Shown: piece after piece, positions 32,447-42,612 of the stretch
Layout of the letters: each line of letters begins with the position of its first letter
Position numbering within the stretch: the stretch's first letter is position 1
Assembly (NCBI GenBank): GCA_002811645.1
Contig: PDIP01000010.1
Location: 69,063-133,062 of the forward strand
Source of the DNA: Corallochytrium limacisporum
Taxonomy: Eukaryota; Opisthokonta
Length of the DNA stretch: 64,000 nt
Direction of reading: 5' to 3'
The notes under the pieces: model-generated
What the model was told of the DNA's origin: nothing
What the model saw: the letters and a program-made list of their open reading frames with translations, nothing else
The model's database searches: none
Made by a program: the position numbers and the translations under genes

Positions 32447-32881
32447 CTAGAACCGGGTACGGCGACGACCACCTCCCATCTCTGCAAGAGTTGGAGCAAC
32501 CGCCTCTCGTCGCACGGGCTTTGTCAAGTTCTTCATATAAGTCCTGTGCAAGCAGTTTATCCGCCGTGTCAGTGGTTCGGCCCTCGGTTCTATCTTTGCT
32601 ACTGTCTTCTTCAACAACAATGGGTTGAATTTCATGAAACTGTTCACTTCGAACATCAGTTGTGGTGAACCATGCATATGCAACAAAATGTAACGACCCC
32701 GAACGTTCCTACCCTCTGTGTGGCGCATGGGGAATGGCAATGCTCGGACTCCCATATGTTCGATTGCCTGAACTGCTCCTCCGTTGTTGGAAACAACATT
32801 GCAAACGGTATCGAGGAAACGACCAATTGCTGCCGGCCGTGCTAGGGGCCTAAAAATCAAGGAAAACTCGTACAGCACCAT
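32447..32881 (-). CDS. MRPS6: Mitochondrial small ribosomal subunit protein bS6m
   Basis: bS6 is a bacterial-type protein of the small ribosomal subunit that binds 16S/12S rRNA with bS18. The 144-residue product starts MVLYEFSLIFRP, the same opening as bacterial S6 (YEIVFMVHP) and fungal mitochondrial S6. It continues with GGAVQAIEHMGVRALPFPMR (S6 strand with RxLAYPI motif) and RGRYILLHMHGSP and ends with a basic tail. The frame is open to 32935 with an upstream non-ATG codon; ATG 32881 matches where mitochondrial S6 proteins begin. No separate presequence is needed, as in fungi. Head-to-head with DCAF7. Confidence 0.88.
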   Translation of the reverse strand: MVLYEFSLIFRPLARPAAIGRFLDTVCNVVSNNGGAVQAIEHMGVRALPFPMRHTEGRNVRGRYILLHMHGSPQLMFEVNSFMKFNPLLLKKTVAKIEPRAEPLTRRINCLHRTYMKNLTKPVRREAVAPTLAEMGGGRRRTRF

Positions 32882-33641
32882 GATTACAGTTTCTAATACC
32901 CTAGCTACTGATTTCAGCCTGTCTGAGATTGCCACGCACTTAGTCCTATGGTCGCATTTATAGCATTACACAGCCAAAGTTTCATAACTAAAAACCTGAC
33001 ACTAGGCACAGCTGGGAACTTTTTGATATGCATTATTTGCGTTCTGCAGTAGATCTTACGAATCCCTCGTTCCGACCCATCTTGCACGCAAGTTGTAAGC
33101 GAAATGCTCTTGTCCTGCACTTCGCGGTCGCCCTGGTGGCTGGTCAGATGGCAGTGCGCTCCCATAGCCCGTGCGTGGTCGGTCACATGCCCTCCCCTCT
33201 GGTCCAGTGCTCTCAGTACTCCTATACCCCCCCCCCTTCGATAAGCCCGGGCCGTCTTTACCCATACAGAAGTCCGACTGTTTATTTTCCTTCCTTGATG
33301 GTTGTTGGCAAAAACGTAAGAGATAAGCCGAAGCAAAGTAGGGGGTCCGGGGTGTCGGGGGGAAGGATTCTTAGAAAGTTTCTAGGCAAAGTGGGCGCTC
33401 AAACCCATATTGAGAGGGCACTAGTCCGATTGACGGGAGTAAACTCTAAACATACATCGAGTAGTCAAGGTATGTGGGACAGCACTGAATGAGACACGAG
33501 TACAGGAAGAGTACCAATTAACAGCGAATAGTCTAGTCTACCGGCGTTATGTTGCGAAATACTGTGAACCAGGGCAATCTAAATAGATAGGTCGTGTACC
33601 GACCATGTAGACAGTTCATTGCTGTCTTAAAAACATCGAAT
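32882..33641. other. Divergent intergenic region bS6m/DCAF7
   Basis: 760 bp with a C tract near 33227-33236. No gene found. Confidence 0.5.
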
Positions 33642-34664
33642 ATGGAGCACCAGCTTGGATATCAGTTTCACAGCGCAATCTACGCACTGAGCTGGTCTCA
33701 GCGGCGGGATCCCACCCACCCGCATTTGGCAGCTGCCTCGTTTCGGGAAGGAATGGAAAATACACTCTCATTCTTGACCTTGACCAACGGTGGTCAAGGG
33801 ACACACATACAACACCACACAGACCTCAAAATTACATATCCACCGACGCAATTACAATGGGCACCACAGACCAGTACATCAAGCCGGGACATGATCGCAG
33901 CCACTACTGATAAAGTACGGTTCTATCAAGAGAATGAAGACGGCAGTATTAGTCATGCCTTCGACCTTCCACCAGCTGCGCCCGACGCAAAATCAGGCAA
34001 AGGAAGTGAGGAAGAGATGAACTGTCCCCTGACCAGCATGGATTGGTGTGATAGTGATCCCAACGTCATTGCCACATCTTGTTTGGATGCAACCTGCACA
34101 ATTTGGGATCTGAATGAACAAAGAGCGCAGGCCAGGATCATTGCACATAGTGACGAAGTCTTCGACGTGTGCTGGTTTCCTGGGGATCGCCATGTATTTT
34201 CAACCATAGGTAAAGATGGAAGTGTTCGCATTTTCGATCTACGTAACCTGGAGCATTCAACTATCATCTTTGAATCCGATCAGTATCAACCCCTGTGTAG
34301 ACTGCGTTGGAACAAACAGGACACGAATTATCTGGCTACTTTCTCGATGGGTACGAATACGGTCAGTGTGCTGGATCTACGCATGCCGGGCAAGGCGTTC
34401 TGTTCCCTCTCTAGTCACAGTCAACCTGTGACTGCAATTGCTTGGTCTCCAGTTGCACGGCATCAATTGTGTTCAACAAGTGAGGATCACTCCTGCCTCG
34501 TTTGGAACATTTCATACCCGACATCAACTGACGAGCCGGCGCAGGCCAGTCCAACTCACGAATGGACCCTTGGCGCGCCAGTGCAGAATGTAGCATGGTG
34601 TGCAAACAATTCAAACCTGATTGCAGCTGGTGTAGAGAATCAGCTGATGATCATCAACATTTGA
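33642..34664 (+). CDS. DCAF7: DCAF7/WDR68 WD40 protein
   Basis: DCAF7 (called LWD1 or TTG1-like in plants) is a seven-bladed WD40 scaffold that binds DYRK kinases and can act as an adaptor for DDB1-CUL4. The 340-residue product is almost the same length as human (342). It starts with IYALSWSQRR (human: IYAMNWSVR), and the core SMDWCDSDPNVIATSCLDAT then CTIWDLN is characteristic, as are EVFDVCWFPGDRHVFSTIGK then DGSVRIFDLR and GAPVQNVAWC near the end. The start at 33642 follows homology (MEHQLGYQF); the open frame extends back to 33594. It is tail-to-tail with PSMD6, 105 bp apart. Confidence 0.95.
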   Translation: MEHQLGYQFHSAIYALSWSQRRDPTHPHLAAASFREGMENTLSFLTLTNGGQGTHIQHHTDLKITYPPTQLQWAPQTSTSSRDMIAATTDKVRFYQENEDGSISHAFDLPPAAPDAKSGKGSEEEMNCPLTSMDWCDSDPNVIATSCLDATCTIWDLNEQRAQARIIAHSDEVFDVCWFPGDRHVFSTIGKDGSVRIFDLRNLEHSTIIFESDQYQPLCRLRWNKQDTNYLATFSMGTNTVSVLDLRMPGKAFCSLSSHSQPVTAIAWSPVARHQLCSTSEDHSCLVWNISYPTSTDEPAQASPTHEWTLGAPVQNVAWCANNSNLIAAGVENQLMIINI

Positions 34665-34769
34665 TGCGACGAATCCTGTTAAAGAAAACGAAGTAGATAC
34701 CATCGGCATAGTCAACACATCTAAAATGTTACTAGTGTAGTCCTATATTTAACACACTACCACGTTCTT

Positions 34770-35948
34770 TTAGAGGTTGATCACACGACTGAGTTTCTGA
34801 ATACGGTTCAGCAGCAGATCACCATCCTTGATGGCAGCTTGATACTGAGCATTCTTCGAATCCGGTCGAGTGGTCTCAATAATCTCAGCCACCCGGTCAA
34901 TCTTGCAGTTGATTCGACCAGCAGCAATAAATCGGGACAGTTCCTGGTCAAGGAAATGGATAGAAATACCAAATGACATGGCCATACTCTGCATAGTCAC
35001 ACTGTTGTAGGATTCAAGCAATTGGCTGTACGCCTTGATACGCATTTCGCGGACATAATACTGGTAGTGTTCGTGGAGATACCTATCGGCGCGCATAAAA
35101 GACTCAACCTCCGCAAGCTTGTAGAAGAATTGTGCATATTGGCAATAGTATAGGGAGCCAAGATACTCGCGCAGCATCATGTTATCATGCATGACCTCGG
35201 CGACTTCTGGAGACTCCACAACCCTCTTTTGAAGAGCAACGCGGTCCAGGGCGATCATGCCACACAGCACCGCGTAGAAGACGAACTCCTGATAGGAGCA
35301 TACCTCTGATGACGTGAATGTAGACAAACTCTCCAAAAGACACGTTGCCGCCCGATCAAAGCGGCGCACACTCATGCAGAACATACCCTCGTACACCTTT
35401 AGGCGGTTGCGATGGTCCCAGTCCCCTCCCTTCTCTACTGTTTGCTTGGTCTCATCAATAAGCTTTTCGGTGTATGCCTGATCGCCAAAGAACATTCCCA
35501 TGCGAAGCTTGAAGAAAGCAATTTGCAGTTTCTTACTGGTACTGCTGGTCTTTTCCAGGGTTTCAGAGAAAGCCTTCTCCGCGGCCTCCCGGTCACCGAT
35601 CTTGCAGAGGTACTCGGCGCGTTCTTGCATAAGGTCACGAACGTCAACGTCTCCGAGGTTCTCTTCTGCATCTTTCAACTTTTCTGCAAATTCGTCCAAT
35701 TTTTTCTGGTTAACAGCCTTCAGTGCTGTAAGGATCTCAGGCTTGACCTCCCAGCCGAATTCCTTGCCGAGTTCTTCATAGAAAGGTGCCATCTCATTCT
35801 GCTGGATCAAAGCCAGAAGGTCTTCTTTGGCCTGCTTCTTGTTAATGTCTAGTCCCTTGCAAGTGTCATCTCGGCACAGAAAAACCAGCTGTGCAATGCG
35901 CAGATCAGGCACGCGGGGAAGTCCGTCGTCTTCTACTGTTCCCGACAT
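34770..35948 (-). CDS. PSMD6: 26S proteasome non-ATPase subunit Rpn7/PSMD6
   Basis: Rpn7 is one of the six PCI-domain lid subunits of the 19S regulatory particle. The 392-residue product matches the family length (human 389). It begins MSGTVEDDGLPRVPDLRIAQ, has an alpha-solenoid of TPR-like helices (about 60-220) with LKDAEENLGDVDVRDLMQ, and ends in a PCI winged helix (YSQLLESYNSVTMQSMAMSF then RFIAAGRINCKIDRV). ATG 35948 is the homologous start; the frame extends upstream to 36002 and includes another ATG, giving an 18-residue extension with no family match. Head-to-head with MTHFS. Confidence 0.96.
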   Translation of the reverse strand: MSGTVEDDGLPRVPDLRIAQLVFLCRDDTCKGLDINKKQAKEDLLALIQQNEMAPFYEELGKEFGWEVKPEILTALKAVNQKKLDEFAEKLKDAEENLGDVDVRDLMQERAEYLCKIGDREAAEKAFSETLEKTSSTSKKLQIAFFKLRMGMFFGDQAYTEKLIDETKQTVEKGGDWDHRNRLKVYEGMFCMSVRRFDRAATCLLESLSTFTSSEVCSYQEFVFYAVLCGMIALDRVALQKRVVESPEVAEVMHDNMMLREYLGSLYYCQYAQFFYKLAEVESFMRADRYLHEHYQYYVREMRIKAYSQLLESYNSVTMQSMAMSFGISIHFLDQELSRFIAAGRINCKIDRVAEIIETTRPDSKNAQYQAAIKDGDLLLNRIQKLSRVINL

Positions 35949-36772
35949 GATCACTAATGAGTTGAGCGTCCTAACAACAGAAAACCTTGTCGTGCTTTGC
36001 ATGGTCGAGAATTCTTATTTCTAGTCCTAGTCCTTAAAATACCGTATATTCCTAGGATTATACCCAGGAGAAGTGGATACGATCTGAAGGAGTAAGGAAG
36101 AATGGACTATGACACAACACAAGACACTCCAGGGCCAGAGTTAAGGCCAAACTTCCCCTAGGCACACACCATTAGAAGTCGGCGCCAAAGGCGCCCCTAA
36201 GGCAGAGTAGAAAAGAAAACAGACACTACGCTTTCCATACCGAAAGTACTGACTGGCTCGGGAGGTCGCATTCGGACGGTCCGAGAACAAACAGCCCTGA
36301 GCCCTCGGAGTCAAAGGGAGGGCGCAATTCCGCCTTTCTTTCTGGCAACATTTTCTACCGTGAGGCCCTCGCCCGCCCCCCCCCAGCCAGTTTTGGGGGA
36401 AGCCTTTGTTCGTGAACGGGATTGTGGAAGGAAAACAAATGGAAAAGAACACACACAGAGCCACAGCGCCCCACCTCCCCAACCCCTCTTCCCCTACACC
36501 GGATGGGCAGACTCGGAGACGGGCAGGCAGATGGTCGACCGACCCTCCCGGGACCGGCACTGCCTGTGGCGGGTGTTGGTATGACCGGTGATACATCTTA
36601 ACCTCCATCGATGAATTTGCCATGTCGACATCGTGTAGCTGGTATTAAACGTTAATTATCATGCAGATCTAGTACGAAATTCTATATTACGTATACAACA
36701 CTGCGATTGTAAAGAGTGATGAGTCTCAGAACAGGCGGAAGAGGCGTATGAGTCCGGGCCTGAGAAGCAGAT
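35949..36772. other. Divergent intergenic region PSMD6/MTHFS
   Basis: 824 bp with a C tract at 36375-36384 and one motif copy (minus strand TCAGTACT at 36245-36252, preceded by GT). No gene found. Confidence 0.5.
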
Positions 36773-37405
36773 ATGGTTGGTGAGGTCCGCACCGCAGCTA
36801 CCGAGGTCAAACGGACCATTCGGCGAGCTATGGCTAGTCGGCTGGCGAACATGCCCCAGACTCACATCATTGAAGCAGGGAAGAAGGCAGAACAACACCT
36901 AATGCGCGCGGCCGAATTTGAGACCGCCCAACGCATCGCACTGTACTTGCACATGGCTACCGGTGAGTGCCCAACGGATACCATTATCAGAGCCTGTTTT
37001 GCGGCCAAAAAGCAGGTGTTTGTACCTTCATATGGACCACGCGGGCGTATGGTCATGCTTGAAGTTTACTCGGAAGATGACATTAAGGATTTGCCGTCCA
37101 CGAAATGGGGTATCCAGCAGCCGGACATTGATGATCCGACTCGTGCGGATGCGTTGTTAACGGGCGGCCTAGATCTGGTAGTGATCCCTGGCCTGGCATT
37201 CTCAAGGGAAGGCCATCGCCTTGGTCGCGGTGCAGGATATTACGACCGGTTTCTCAAGAAATTAACTCCAAACTGTCATCGGTGGGCGCTGTGCCTTAAT
37301 GAGCAGATTGTGCCTAGTAGTGAAATACCCATGATGGATTACGACATTTTCGTGCAGGCACTGGCTACACCAGATGGCATCTTCCGTTGCGATGTGCTGA
37401 ACTGA
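36773..37405 (+). CDS. MTHFS: 5-formyltetrahydrofolate cyclo-ligase
   Basis: MTHFS converts 5-formyl-THF to 5,10-methenyl-THF using ATP and clears the folate that inhibits SHMT. The 210-residue product matches the family length (about 200). It has the N-terminal basic helix with KRTIRRAMASRL, the middle IALYLHMATGECPTD and QVFVPSYGP, and the hallmark GLAFSREGHRLGRGAGYYDR, which binds ATP and folate. The final part (EIPMMDYDIFVQALATP) matches the DHHYD-type region loosely. ATG 36773 is the first in frame. SHMT is 30 kb away; no co-regulation is implied. Tail-to-tail with BRD8, 113 bp apart. Confidence 0.95.
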   Translation: MVGEVRTAATEVKRTIRRAMASRLANMPQTHIIEAGKKAEQHLMRAAEFETAQRIALYLHMATGECPTDTIIRACFAAKKQVFVPSYGPRGRMVMLEVYSEDDIKDLPSTKWGIQQPDIDDPTRADALLTGGLDLVVIPGLAFSREGHRLGRGAGYYDRFLKKLTPNCHRWALCLNEQIVPSSEIPMMDYDIFVQALATPDGIFRCDVLN

Positions 37406-37518
37406 AGAAAATCATCTAAAGAAAATATTATACCATACATGATCACCATCATCATAATGAGCATAGCTACGTATTTCTAAATATTTAAGTATCAGTGTTT
37501 GGTTCTGGTAGACTCCAC

Positions 37519-39162
37519 TTAGCGCTGGCGTTTTGGCCTTTTAGTATCTGCTGCGGCGCTGTCCTCTGAGCCACTGATTTTGCGTTTCTGCCGCCTGGTC
37601 GGTGGTCCCTCATCAGCATTCATCTGGTTTCTACTCAGTGCCTTACGCAGATGTGGAACTTCCTCTGATTCCTGTGCCTTCCCGCTGATCGCCCGCTCTG
37701 TTTCCAGGAATTCTTCCACCTTACTGGACATTGCCCCTGCCATCTCTTCGGCCATTTCGGCGTGTTCGCTATCGGGATTGTGGAACATTACCGCATTTGC
37801 AACGATCTGCAGACAGTCTCGGTAGAATTCTTCTGTAGTACTAATTAGTTCGCCTTGGACCCGCTGCTTCAGATCCTTAATGTAGATGGGCCTGTAGATC
37901 ATTGCTGAGTACTCACCCGCGTTCACGCCATTTGCCTTCGTTCTGAAGTATGGGGCAGTTCTCTGGTTGTTAATGTCACTAAAGACGTTGACCATTCCCT
38001 TGCGCCATGCAACGGCAGACATGTGGTGGTCTTCTTCACCCTCTTCTTCCTCCACGTCATTGTCTCCATTCTCCTGTTCCGCCTCCTCCTCTGCCGGCTG
38101 ATCCGGTTCTTCTTTCTCATCGAGCTTCTCCTCAGGGGCTGCAGTGCGCTTCGCAGCGGCGGGCGACTCTGTTTTGTCTCTGTTGCGAGAAGGTACCCGG
38201 CGACGGCCACGAGCAGTACGAGGCTCCTCAGCCTCCTCTTCCTCGTCCTGTACCGATACCTTCTCTTCCGTCTGGGGTGCATTCTTGACGGGTGATGCAC
38301 CACGGCTCGGGGACTTGCGAGTTGGCTTTGGTGCCAGAGCCTCGTCCTTTTCCTCTACGTTTTCCTTTCCTTCATCGGATGCTGCTGCTTTCTGATCTTC
38401 TTCTTTCGCTGTCTCTGCAGGCTTCTCCGAGTGCTGCTCATCAAGTCCGTTTGTTTTGGGTGCAAGAGCTTCAGTATCCTCTGTGCGTGAACGGAGCCGT
38501 GTCCGTCTTCCGCCAGTCTCATTTTCTTCCTCCTGTTCCGGTTCTTTTTCCGCATTCCGCGCTCCGACAGATATTTTCATCAGTCCCGGTCGTGATCCAG
38601 GTTGTGAGACGACCTTCGGTTTCAAGGCTGCATTGATATCGTCTTGCAAATGCTTGTGGGTCAAGTCTTTGCTTTGATAGGCGGTGGTTAAAGGCTCTAG
38701 AAGGTGATCTAGCTTGCCATCCTGGATGCCTTGGCGCTCTTCTTTCAAACGTTTGTATAAGGCACGATCCTGGCGCATCAGACCCTTCAGCTCGGACATC
38801 CGTTCCTGATGTAGCTTTCTGCGCATACGAACCAAGTTCTGCTTCAACTCATCGGCATCGTCATGTTGCGACGAAGCATGCCTTGACCCAGGCCTCTTGC
38901 GCTTGCTCAATACTGTTGTGTTTTGCAAGTCCTCGAACCTCGACTGTACGTTCTGTGTTGAGAACAGGTCTGATGGTCTTTGCGGTTCCAGATGTGGTGT
39001 TAATGCTTCCGATACCTTGCTCCAATTATTTCCTTGGGCCTGCATGGCAAGCACCAAGAGAAGCTGCTCCCTTTTCGTGAACAAGGGAGCATCTTTGGAC
39101 TCTTTCGCGCTGCCGTCTTGTGTTGCCGACGCGGCTATCGATCCTCGCCGTGAGCGGACCAT
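37519..39162 (-). CDS. BRD8: BRD8-like bromodomain protein (NuA4 subunit)
   Basis: BRD8 is a subunit of the NuA4/TIP60 histone acetyltransferase complex. The 547-residue product starts at ATG 39162, since codons further up have no ATG. An N-terminal SANT-like helical segment (KREQLLLVLAMQAQGNNWSK, about 25-75) agrees with BRD8. A long, charged and disordered middle (Lys, Glu and Arg runs, about 180-400) contains several basic stretches. The bromodomain is near the C terminus (about 400-505; YSAMIYRPIYIKDLKQRVQG, then EEFYRDCLQIVANAVMFHNP). The acetyl-lysine asparagine is within VMFHNPDSEH, as in BRD8. It ends in a basic nuclear-signal-like tail (RRQKRKISG, TKRPKRQR). Head-to-head with U1-70K. 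Confidence 0.87.
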   Translation of the reverse strand: MVRSRRGSIAASATQDGSAKESKDAPLFTKREQLLLVLAMQAQGNNWSKVSEALTPHLEPQRPSDLFSTQNVQSRFEDLQNTTVLSKRKRPGSRHASSQHDDADELKQNLVRMRRKLHQERMSELKGLMRQDRALYKRLKEERQGIQDGKLDHLLEPLTTAYQSKDLTHKHLQDDINAALKPKVVSQPGSRPGLMKISVGARNAEKEPEQEEENETGGRRTRLRSRTEDTEALAPKTNGLDEQHSEKPAETAKEEDQKAAASDEGKENVEEKDEALAPKPTRKSPSRGASPVKNAPQTEEKVSVQDEEEEAEEPRTARGRRRVPSRNRDKTESPAAAKRTAAPEEKLDEKEEPDQPAEEEAEQENGDNDVEEEEGEEDHHMSAVAWRKGMVNVFSDINNQRTAPYFRTKANGVNAGEYSAMIYRPIYIKDLKQRVQGELISTTEEFYRDCLQIVANAVMFHNPDSEHAEMAEEMAGAMSSKVEEFLETERAISGKAQESEEVPHLRKALSRNQMNADEGPPTRRQKRKISGSEDSAAADTKRPKRQR

Positions 39163-39700
39163 ATTTCTTGACACTTTGGTGTGTTAAACACACGTTAAGA
39201 TGGCTATATACTCTCTTTACATTATTCACTCCTTGCGTATCTAAAAATAGAGACAAATCATTTAGATCGAACTGATTCAGATCACAGCGTATTATATATA
39301 CGGGAATATAAAGCCGTCCCACTTCACTGCTACAAACCGATCTTCGACTCCCCTGGGTACAGCTAAGATGTGAACGTAACACTATGATTCGTTGTACAAA
39401 TACAGATATTATCAACATGCACATAATTTTATAGTTTCATAGGACTGCGACCTTGTTGACATGTGCAAAAAAATTACCAAAACTCAAGCCTAAACTGCGT
39501 ACACTGGACCGTAACCGGGGCTGTCAGGGCTCCCCTCCATTGAGACCTTTGCCCCCTGGCTGCCTGAGGCCGGCGTAGGTACCAGACACACACCCCACAG
39601 TTAGACGGAGGAGGAGAAGGCCAAGGTTGGAGGAGTGGGGCCTGTCCGAATCCTTTGCGGCCTGCTCCCAGCTCCATTTCCCGCCTTCAGCGCAGGTGCC

Positions 39701-39717
39701 ATAGTTTCAGTACTGAC
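39701..39717 (+). promoter_or_regulatory. ATAGTTTCAGTACTG motif
   Basis: ATAGTTTCAGTACTG also occurs at 42598-42612, identical over these 15 bases. A degenerate neighbour (GGTAGTTTCGGTAC) lies at about 39743-39756. Confidence 0.45.
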
Positions 39718-40169
39718 CAGTGCAATAACCATGGCAAGCTATGGTAGTTTCGGTACGGATTCTTTGTTTTTGCCTTTCGGAAAAGAGAAGGACGTGGTAA
39801 CAGAGAAATGCGCCTAGAAGCACCTATTCCTCCCTCCAACGTCGGTGTTCAGTATGGTAAACATACCGGCCCTGGGTACGCTGAAAAGCAAAACTAGAAC
39901 CTTTCCAAGGTGCGAAGAAAGTTATGAAATTGAAAAACATACACACTCCTGGTTGTGTTATGAGGCGGTCTCCCATACGTTTTGTACTGCACGGCCCAAG
40001 GCGCAAACATTCTAGTCCGCGGTTGTTCTGCATCCGTACTCAGTGTTTTGCCACACACTGTGAGCTGTTGGGTGGCCCTAAAACGTATCGATCAGTGAAA
40101 ATATCGATCGACACGAGTCTGCTCCTGTGAAAAACCTCGCGTTCACAGCCCGCGCCTTCCCTTTGCACT

Positions 40170-40194
40170 TCCCGGGCCAAGGGGAGGCCCGGGA
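40170..40194. repeat. 9-bp GC-rich inverted repeat
   Basis: TCCCGGGCC at 40170-40178 pairs with GGCCCGGGA at 40186-40194 around a 7-nt loop. It lies 114 bp before the TATA box of U1-70K. Confidence 0.5.
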
Positions 40195-40307
40195 GGGGGG
40201 GACTCGCGGGGCCTAAAACTGAACAGTCGGTGTCGACCCCCATCGTCTGGCTTCGTGCTTTGTGTACAACAATGGTATTCGGAGATACGTTGGACGACCA
40301 CCGAGCA

Positions 40308-40315
40308 TATAAATA
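40308..40315 (+). promoter_or_regulatory. TATA box of U1-70K
   Basis: TATAAATA lies 56 bp before the chosen ATG at 40364. A start site about 30 bp downstream of it would fall near the alternative ATG at 40340, which supports translation from 40364. Confidence 0.5.
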
Positions 40316-40363
40316 CGATTCATGATTATGTTTATCTGAATGGAAACATGTTTACCAAGTATA

Positions 40364-41227
40364 ATGTCTTTCCTTCCGGATCACATCAGGGATCTTTTCA
40401 AGGCCCGTGATCCACTGCCTTATGCACCTCCGATCAAGAACACTCACAACTACCCTGAATATGAACCGGTATCTAATTACCTTCATGAACTAGACGAATC
40501 TACGCCTGCATCATCACCAAGATATCACATGGAGACGCGAGCACAGAGGAGAGAACGTAAACGGGAGAAGAAGGCACGCAAAACATCTTCCATGATCGAC
40601 AAGGCTGTCGACAGCTGGAAACCGAAAGAAGATCCAAGCGTGAGTGGGGACCCATACGCCACTTTGTTCGTTGCGAGGTTAGACTATAAAACAACAGAAG
40701 ATGAAATCAAATTGTCACTAGAGAAATACGGCCCGATCAAGAATGTTACCCTTGTTAAAGACCGTGAAGGGCGGCCCAGGGGCTACGGATTCGTTGAATT
40801 TGAGAGTGAGTTGAACATGATGAGGGCTTGTAAAGAAGGTAGTCAGATGTCTATTGGTTCGAAATTTGTCCTGACTGACATGGAACGAGGCCGTACCATC
40901 GATGGATGGCTTCCTAGACGATTCGGCGGCGGCCTTGGCGGCCGTAGAAACAAACGCCGAAAGGGAACTCGATCTAATCGGCAGCCAGACGGCCGAGGAG
41001 CATCCAGGAACCGCTCTGACCGTCGTCGAAGACCACCACCGAGTCGTGGAGATGGATTTATTGACCGTTATGACCGCCGTCCATCATTTCCACGCCGAAA
41101 TCCGCGTGAGGAGTATGCGCGCCGAAGACCATCGAGAGACGACCGCCGCGATCCTAAGGACCGTCAACGATCTCGTTCTCCGCCACGGAGGGACCACGAA
41201 CCTCCACTAGGCCGGTGGGGTCGATAA
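40364..41227 (+). CDS. SNRNP70: U1 snRNP 70-kDa protein (U1-70K)
   Basis: U1-70K binds stem-loop I of U1 snRNA in the particle that recognises 5' splice sites. The 287-residue product has the U1-70K N-terminal segment (FLPDHIRDLFKARDPLPYAP), the basic pre-RRM helix (ETRAQRRERKREKKARK), then one RRM (about 93-170) with RNP2 LFVARLDY and RNP1 RGYGFVEF. MERGRTIDGWLPRRFGGGLG directly after is the U1-70K signature. The C-terminal 100 residues are an Arg/Asp/Ser-rich tail. The U11/U12 35K protein has a related RRM, but the N-terminal FLPxxIRxLFxARDPLPY segment and the post-RRM GGGLGGR favour U1-70K. An upstream in-frame ATG (40340) would add eight residues. Confidence 0.93.
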   Translation: MSFLPDHIRDLFKARDPLPYAPPIKNTHNYPEYEPVSNYLHELDESTPASSPRYHMETRAQRRERKREKKARKTSSMIDKAVDSWKPKEDPSVSGDPYATLFVARLDYKTTEDEIKLSLEKYGPIKNVTLVKDREGRPRGYGFVEFESELNMMRACKEGSQMSIGSKFVLTDMERGRTIDGWLPRRFGGGLGGRRNKRRKGTRSNRQPDGRGASRNRSDRRRRPPPSRGDGFIDRYDRRPSFPRRNPREEYARRRPSRDDRRDPKDRQRSRSPPRRDHEPPLGRWGR

Positions 41228-41509
41228 AGAATGTAAAGAACAAAGCAACTGTACACAGCTTCAATATTTATGGCTTGACCACTGGCCAATATGCAAAAGT
41301 GGATTTAATGTACTATGTTAAAGGAAGTGTAACTTATTCATGATTGAGTGCAGCCCGCACATGAAGTGATGTGTAGAAGCTAACTAGTGCAAAATTTTTT
41401 CATGCGTAATGCTTAACTGGTTTACATGCTCATACCCGGCAATCTAGGCCATCCTAAGGATCTGTTATCATCGACTACGCCGGTAAACATTAATTCCCAG
41501 CTAAAACAT

Positions 41510-41830
41510 TTAGAAGACAATAGCCTGGCCCTTACGCTTGCGATCACCGCCGAGCTCGAAGTGCTTGCAGCGCTTGATGGGCTTCTGGATCTTAGTCTTG
41601 CACTGAGAGCATTCCATACGGAGCACAATCTTCTTGGTGGTCTTAGCCTTCTTGCGGAAAATTGGCTTGGTCTGACCACCGAAACCCTTCTGCTTCCGGT
41701 CGTAACGGCGCTTACCCTGAGCGAAGATGGAGTCCTTACCCTTCTTGTACTGAGCAACCTTGTGCAAAGTGTGGCGACGGCACTGCTTGCCGGGGCAGAA
41801 AGTCCGGCGGGTCTTGGGAATGTTCACCAT
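41510..41830 (-). CDS. RPL36A: 60S ribosomal protein eL42 (L36a/L44)
   Basis: A zinc-binding large-subunit protein at the ribosomal E site. The 106 residues ([20 protein letters not shown] and on) match the universal length of the family. Cys12 and Cys17, with a later C-x2-C pair and RCKHFELGG, form the zinc site. Residue 56 is Pro (GGQTKPIF); Pro at this position is the cycloheximide-sensitive state in fungi, Gln the resistant one. The frame is open upstream to 41848, but ATG 41830 is the homologous start. A TATA-like TATTTAAG lies 68 bp upstream (41898-41905, minus strand). The gene is tail-to-tail with U1-70K (282 bp) and head-to-head with the 9.7-kb gene-free region. Confidence 0.97.
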   Translation of the reverse strand: MVNIPKTRRTFCPGKQCRRHTLHKVAQYKKGKDSIFAQGKRRYDRKQKGFGGQTKPIFRKKAKTTKKIVLRMECSQCKTKIQKPIKRCKHFELGGDRKRKGQAIVF

Positions 41831-42112
41831 GTTGATCCCGAGTTTCAAACTGAGTTAGAGATACTTTTCACAGTGTCCAATGTCATTAGAGGAGTTTCTT
41901 AAATAGCAGCACATCATGCGTCGGAAAACTATTATGTGTCCACCATGCATGGAGAATGGTACTCTTCCAAGGTAAGTATGAGAATCGGCGGTTAATGAGC
42001 GCTTGTTTCAAGGCATCAACAGACCCTGCACTTTGGTACTTTGATACTCTGCGGGGCCTCGGCTATGCGAACGGTCTTGGCTATGTATGTCGCTGGTAAC
42101 GAAACACTTTGT

Positions 42113-42170
42113 CATACTGAAAGTTTTGACGGCGGCGGCTATGGGTAGCGACTTCGCTACATTCACTATG
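42113..42170. promoter_or_regulatory. TTCAGTATG (minus) and TTCACTATG (plus) motifs
   Basis: CATACTGAA at 42113-42121 (TTCAGTATG on minus) and TTCACTATG at 42162-42170, 50 bp apart. A variant TTTAGTATGAA is at 42220-42230. Confidence 0.45.
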
Positions 42171-42566
42171 GCGGTTCTATTTAGTACTCATTTCGAGGAC
42201 TCAGCTTGATATCAGAACATTTAGTATGAAAAACAGCGAACGTTCATATCAGTGGGAAGACCCCTGAAATTTCCATATTTTTCCTCCACCCGACTCAGAA
42301 ATGTTTTTATGCAAAAAAAACATTTGTGTTTGCTTTTGTGAAATGTGTGTGTTTTTTTTTTGGGATGGAGAGCCAACCTCTTGCCGACCAACTCTTCTCT
42401 TCTGGGCCCCGGGGCCTCCTTCACGAAAAGTGAGGGTGCACAAGGAAAACAGCTTAGATTGTAATCACAAAATCAAGGCCTTGTGGCCAAGAATTACTAA
42501 TGATGTTGATATGTTAGGGTTTCAGGCTATTTTCTCATTCCAACGTACCAACAGGCTACGGCGTCG

Positions 42567-42612
42567 GTACTGAAAGTATCACTCTGCTGTCGCGCAAATA
42601 GTTTCAGTACTG
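42567..42612. promoter_or_regulatory. Two opposed TTCAGTAC motifs
   Basis: GTACTGAA at 42567-42574 (minus-strand TTCAGTAC) and TTCAGTACTG at 42603-42612 (plus) face each other over 28 bp; the second is preceded by ATAGT as at 39701. Confidence 0.45.

Larger units (their letters stand above)
39163..40363. other. Divergent intergenic region BRD8/U1-70K
   Basis: 1.2 kb with a TTCAGTACTG motif at 39706-39715, a GC-rich inverted repeat at 40170-40194 and a TATA box at 40308-40315. No gene found. Confidence 0.55.

Noticed and set aside
36141-36623. 160-codon minus-strand frame in the PSMD6/MTHFS spacer
   Set aside because: It runs through the C/G tract and a motif copy; the composition is typical of translated low-complexity DNA.
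40364-41227. U11/U12 snRNP 35K instead of U1-70K
   Set aside because: The N-terminal segment and the post-RRM GGGLGGR fit U1-70K; no evidence for the minor spliceosome follows.
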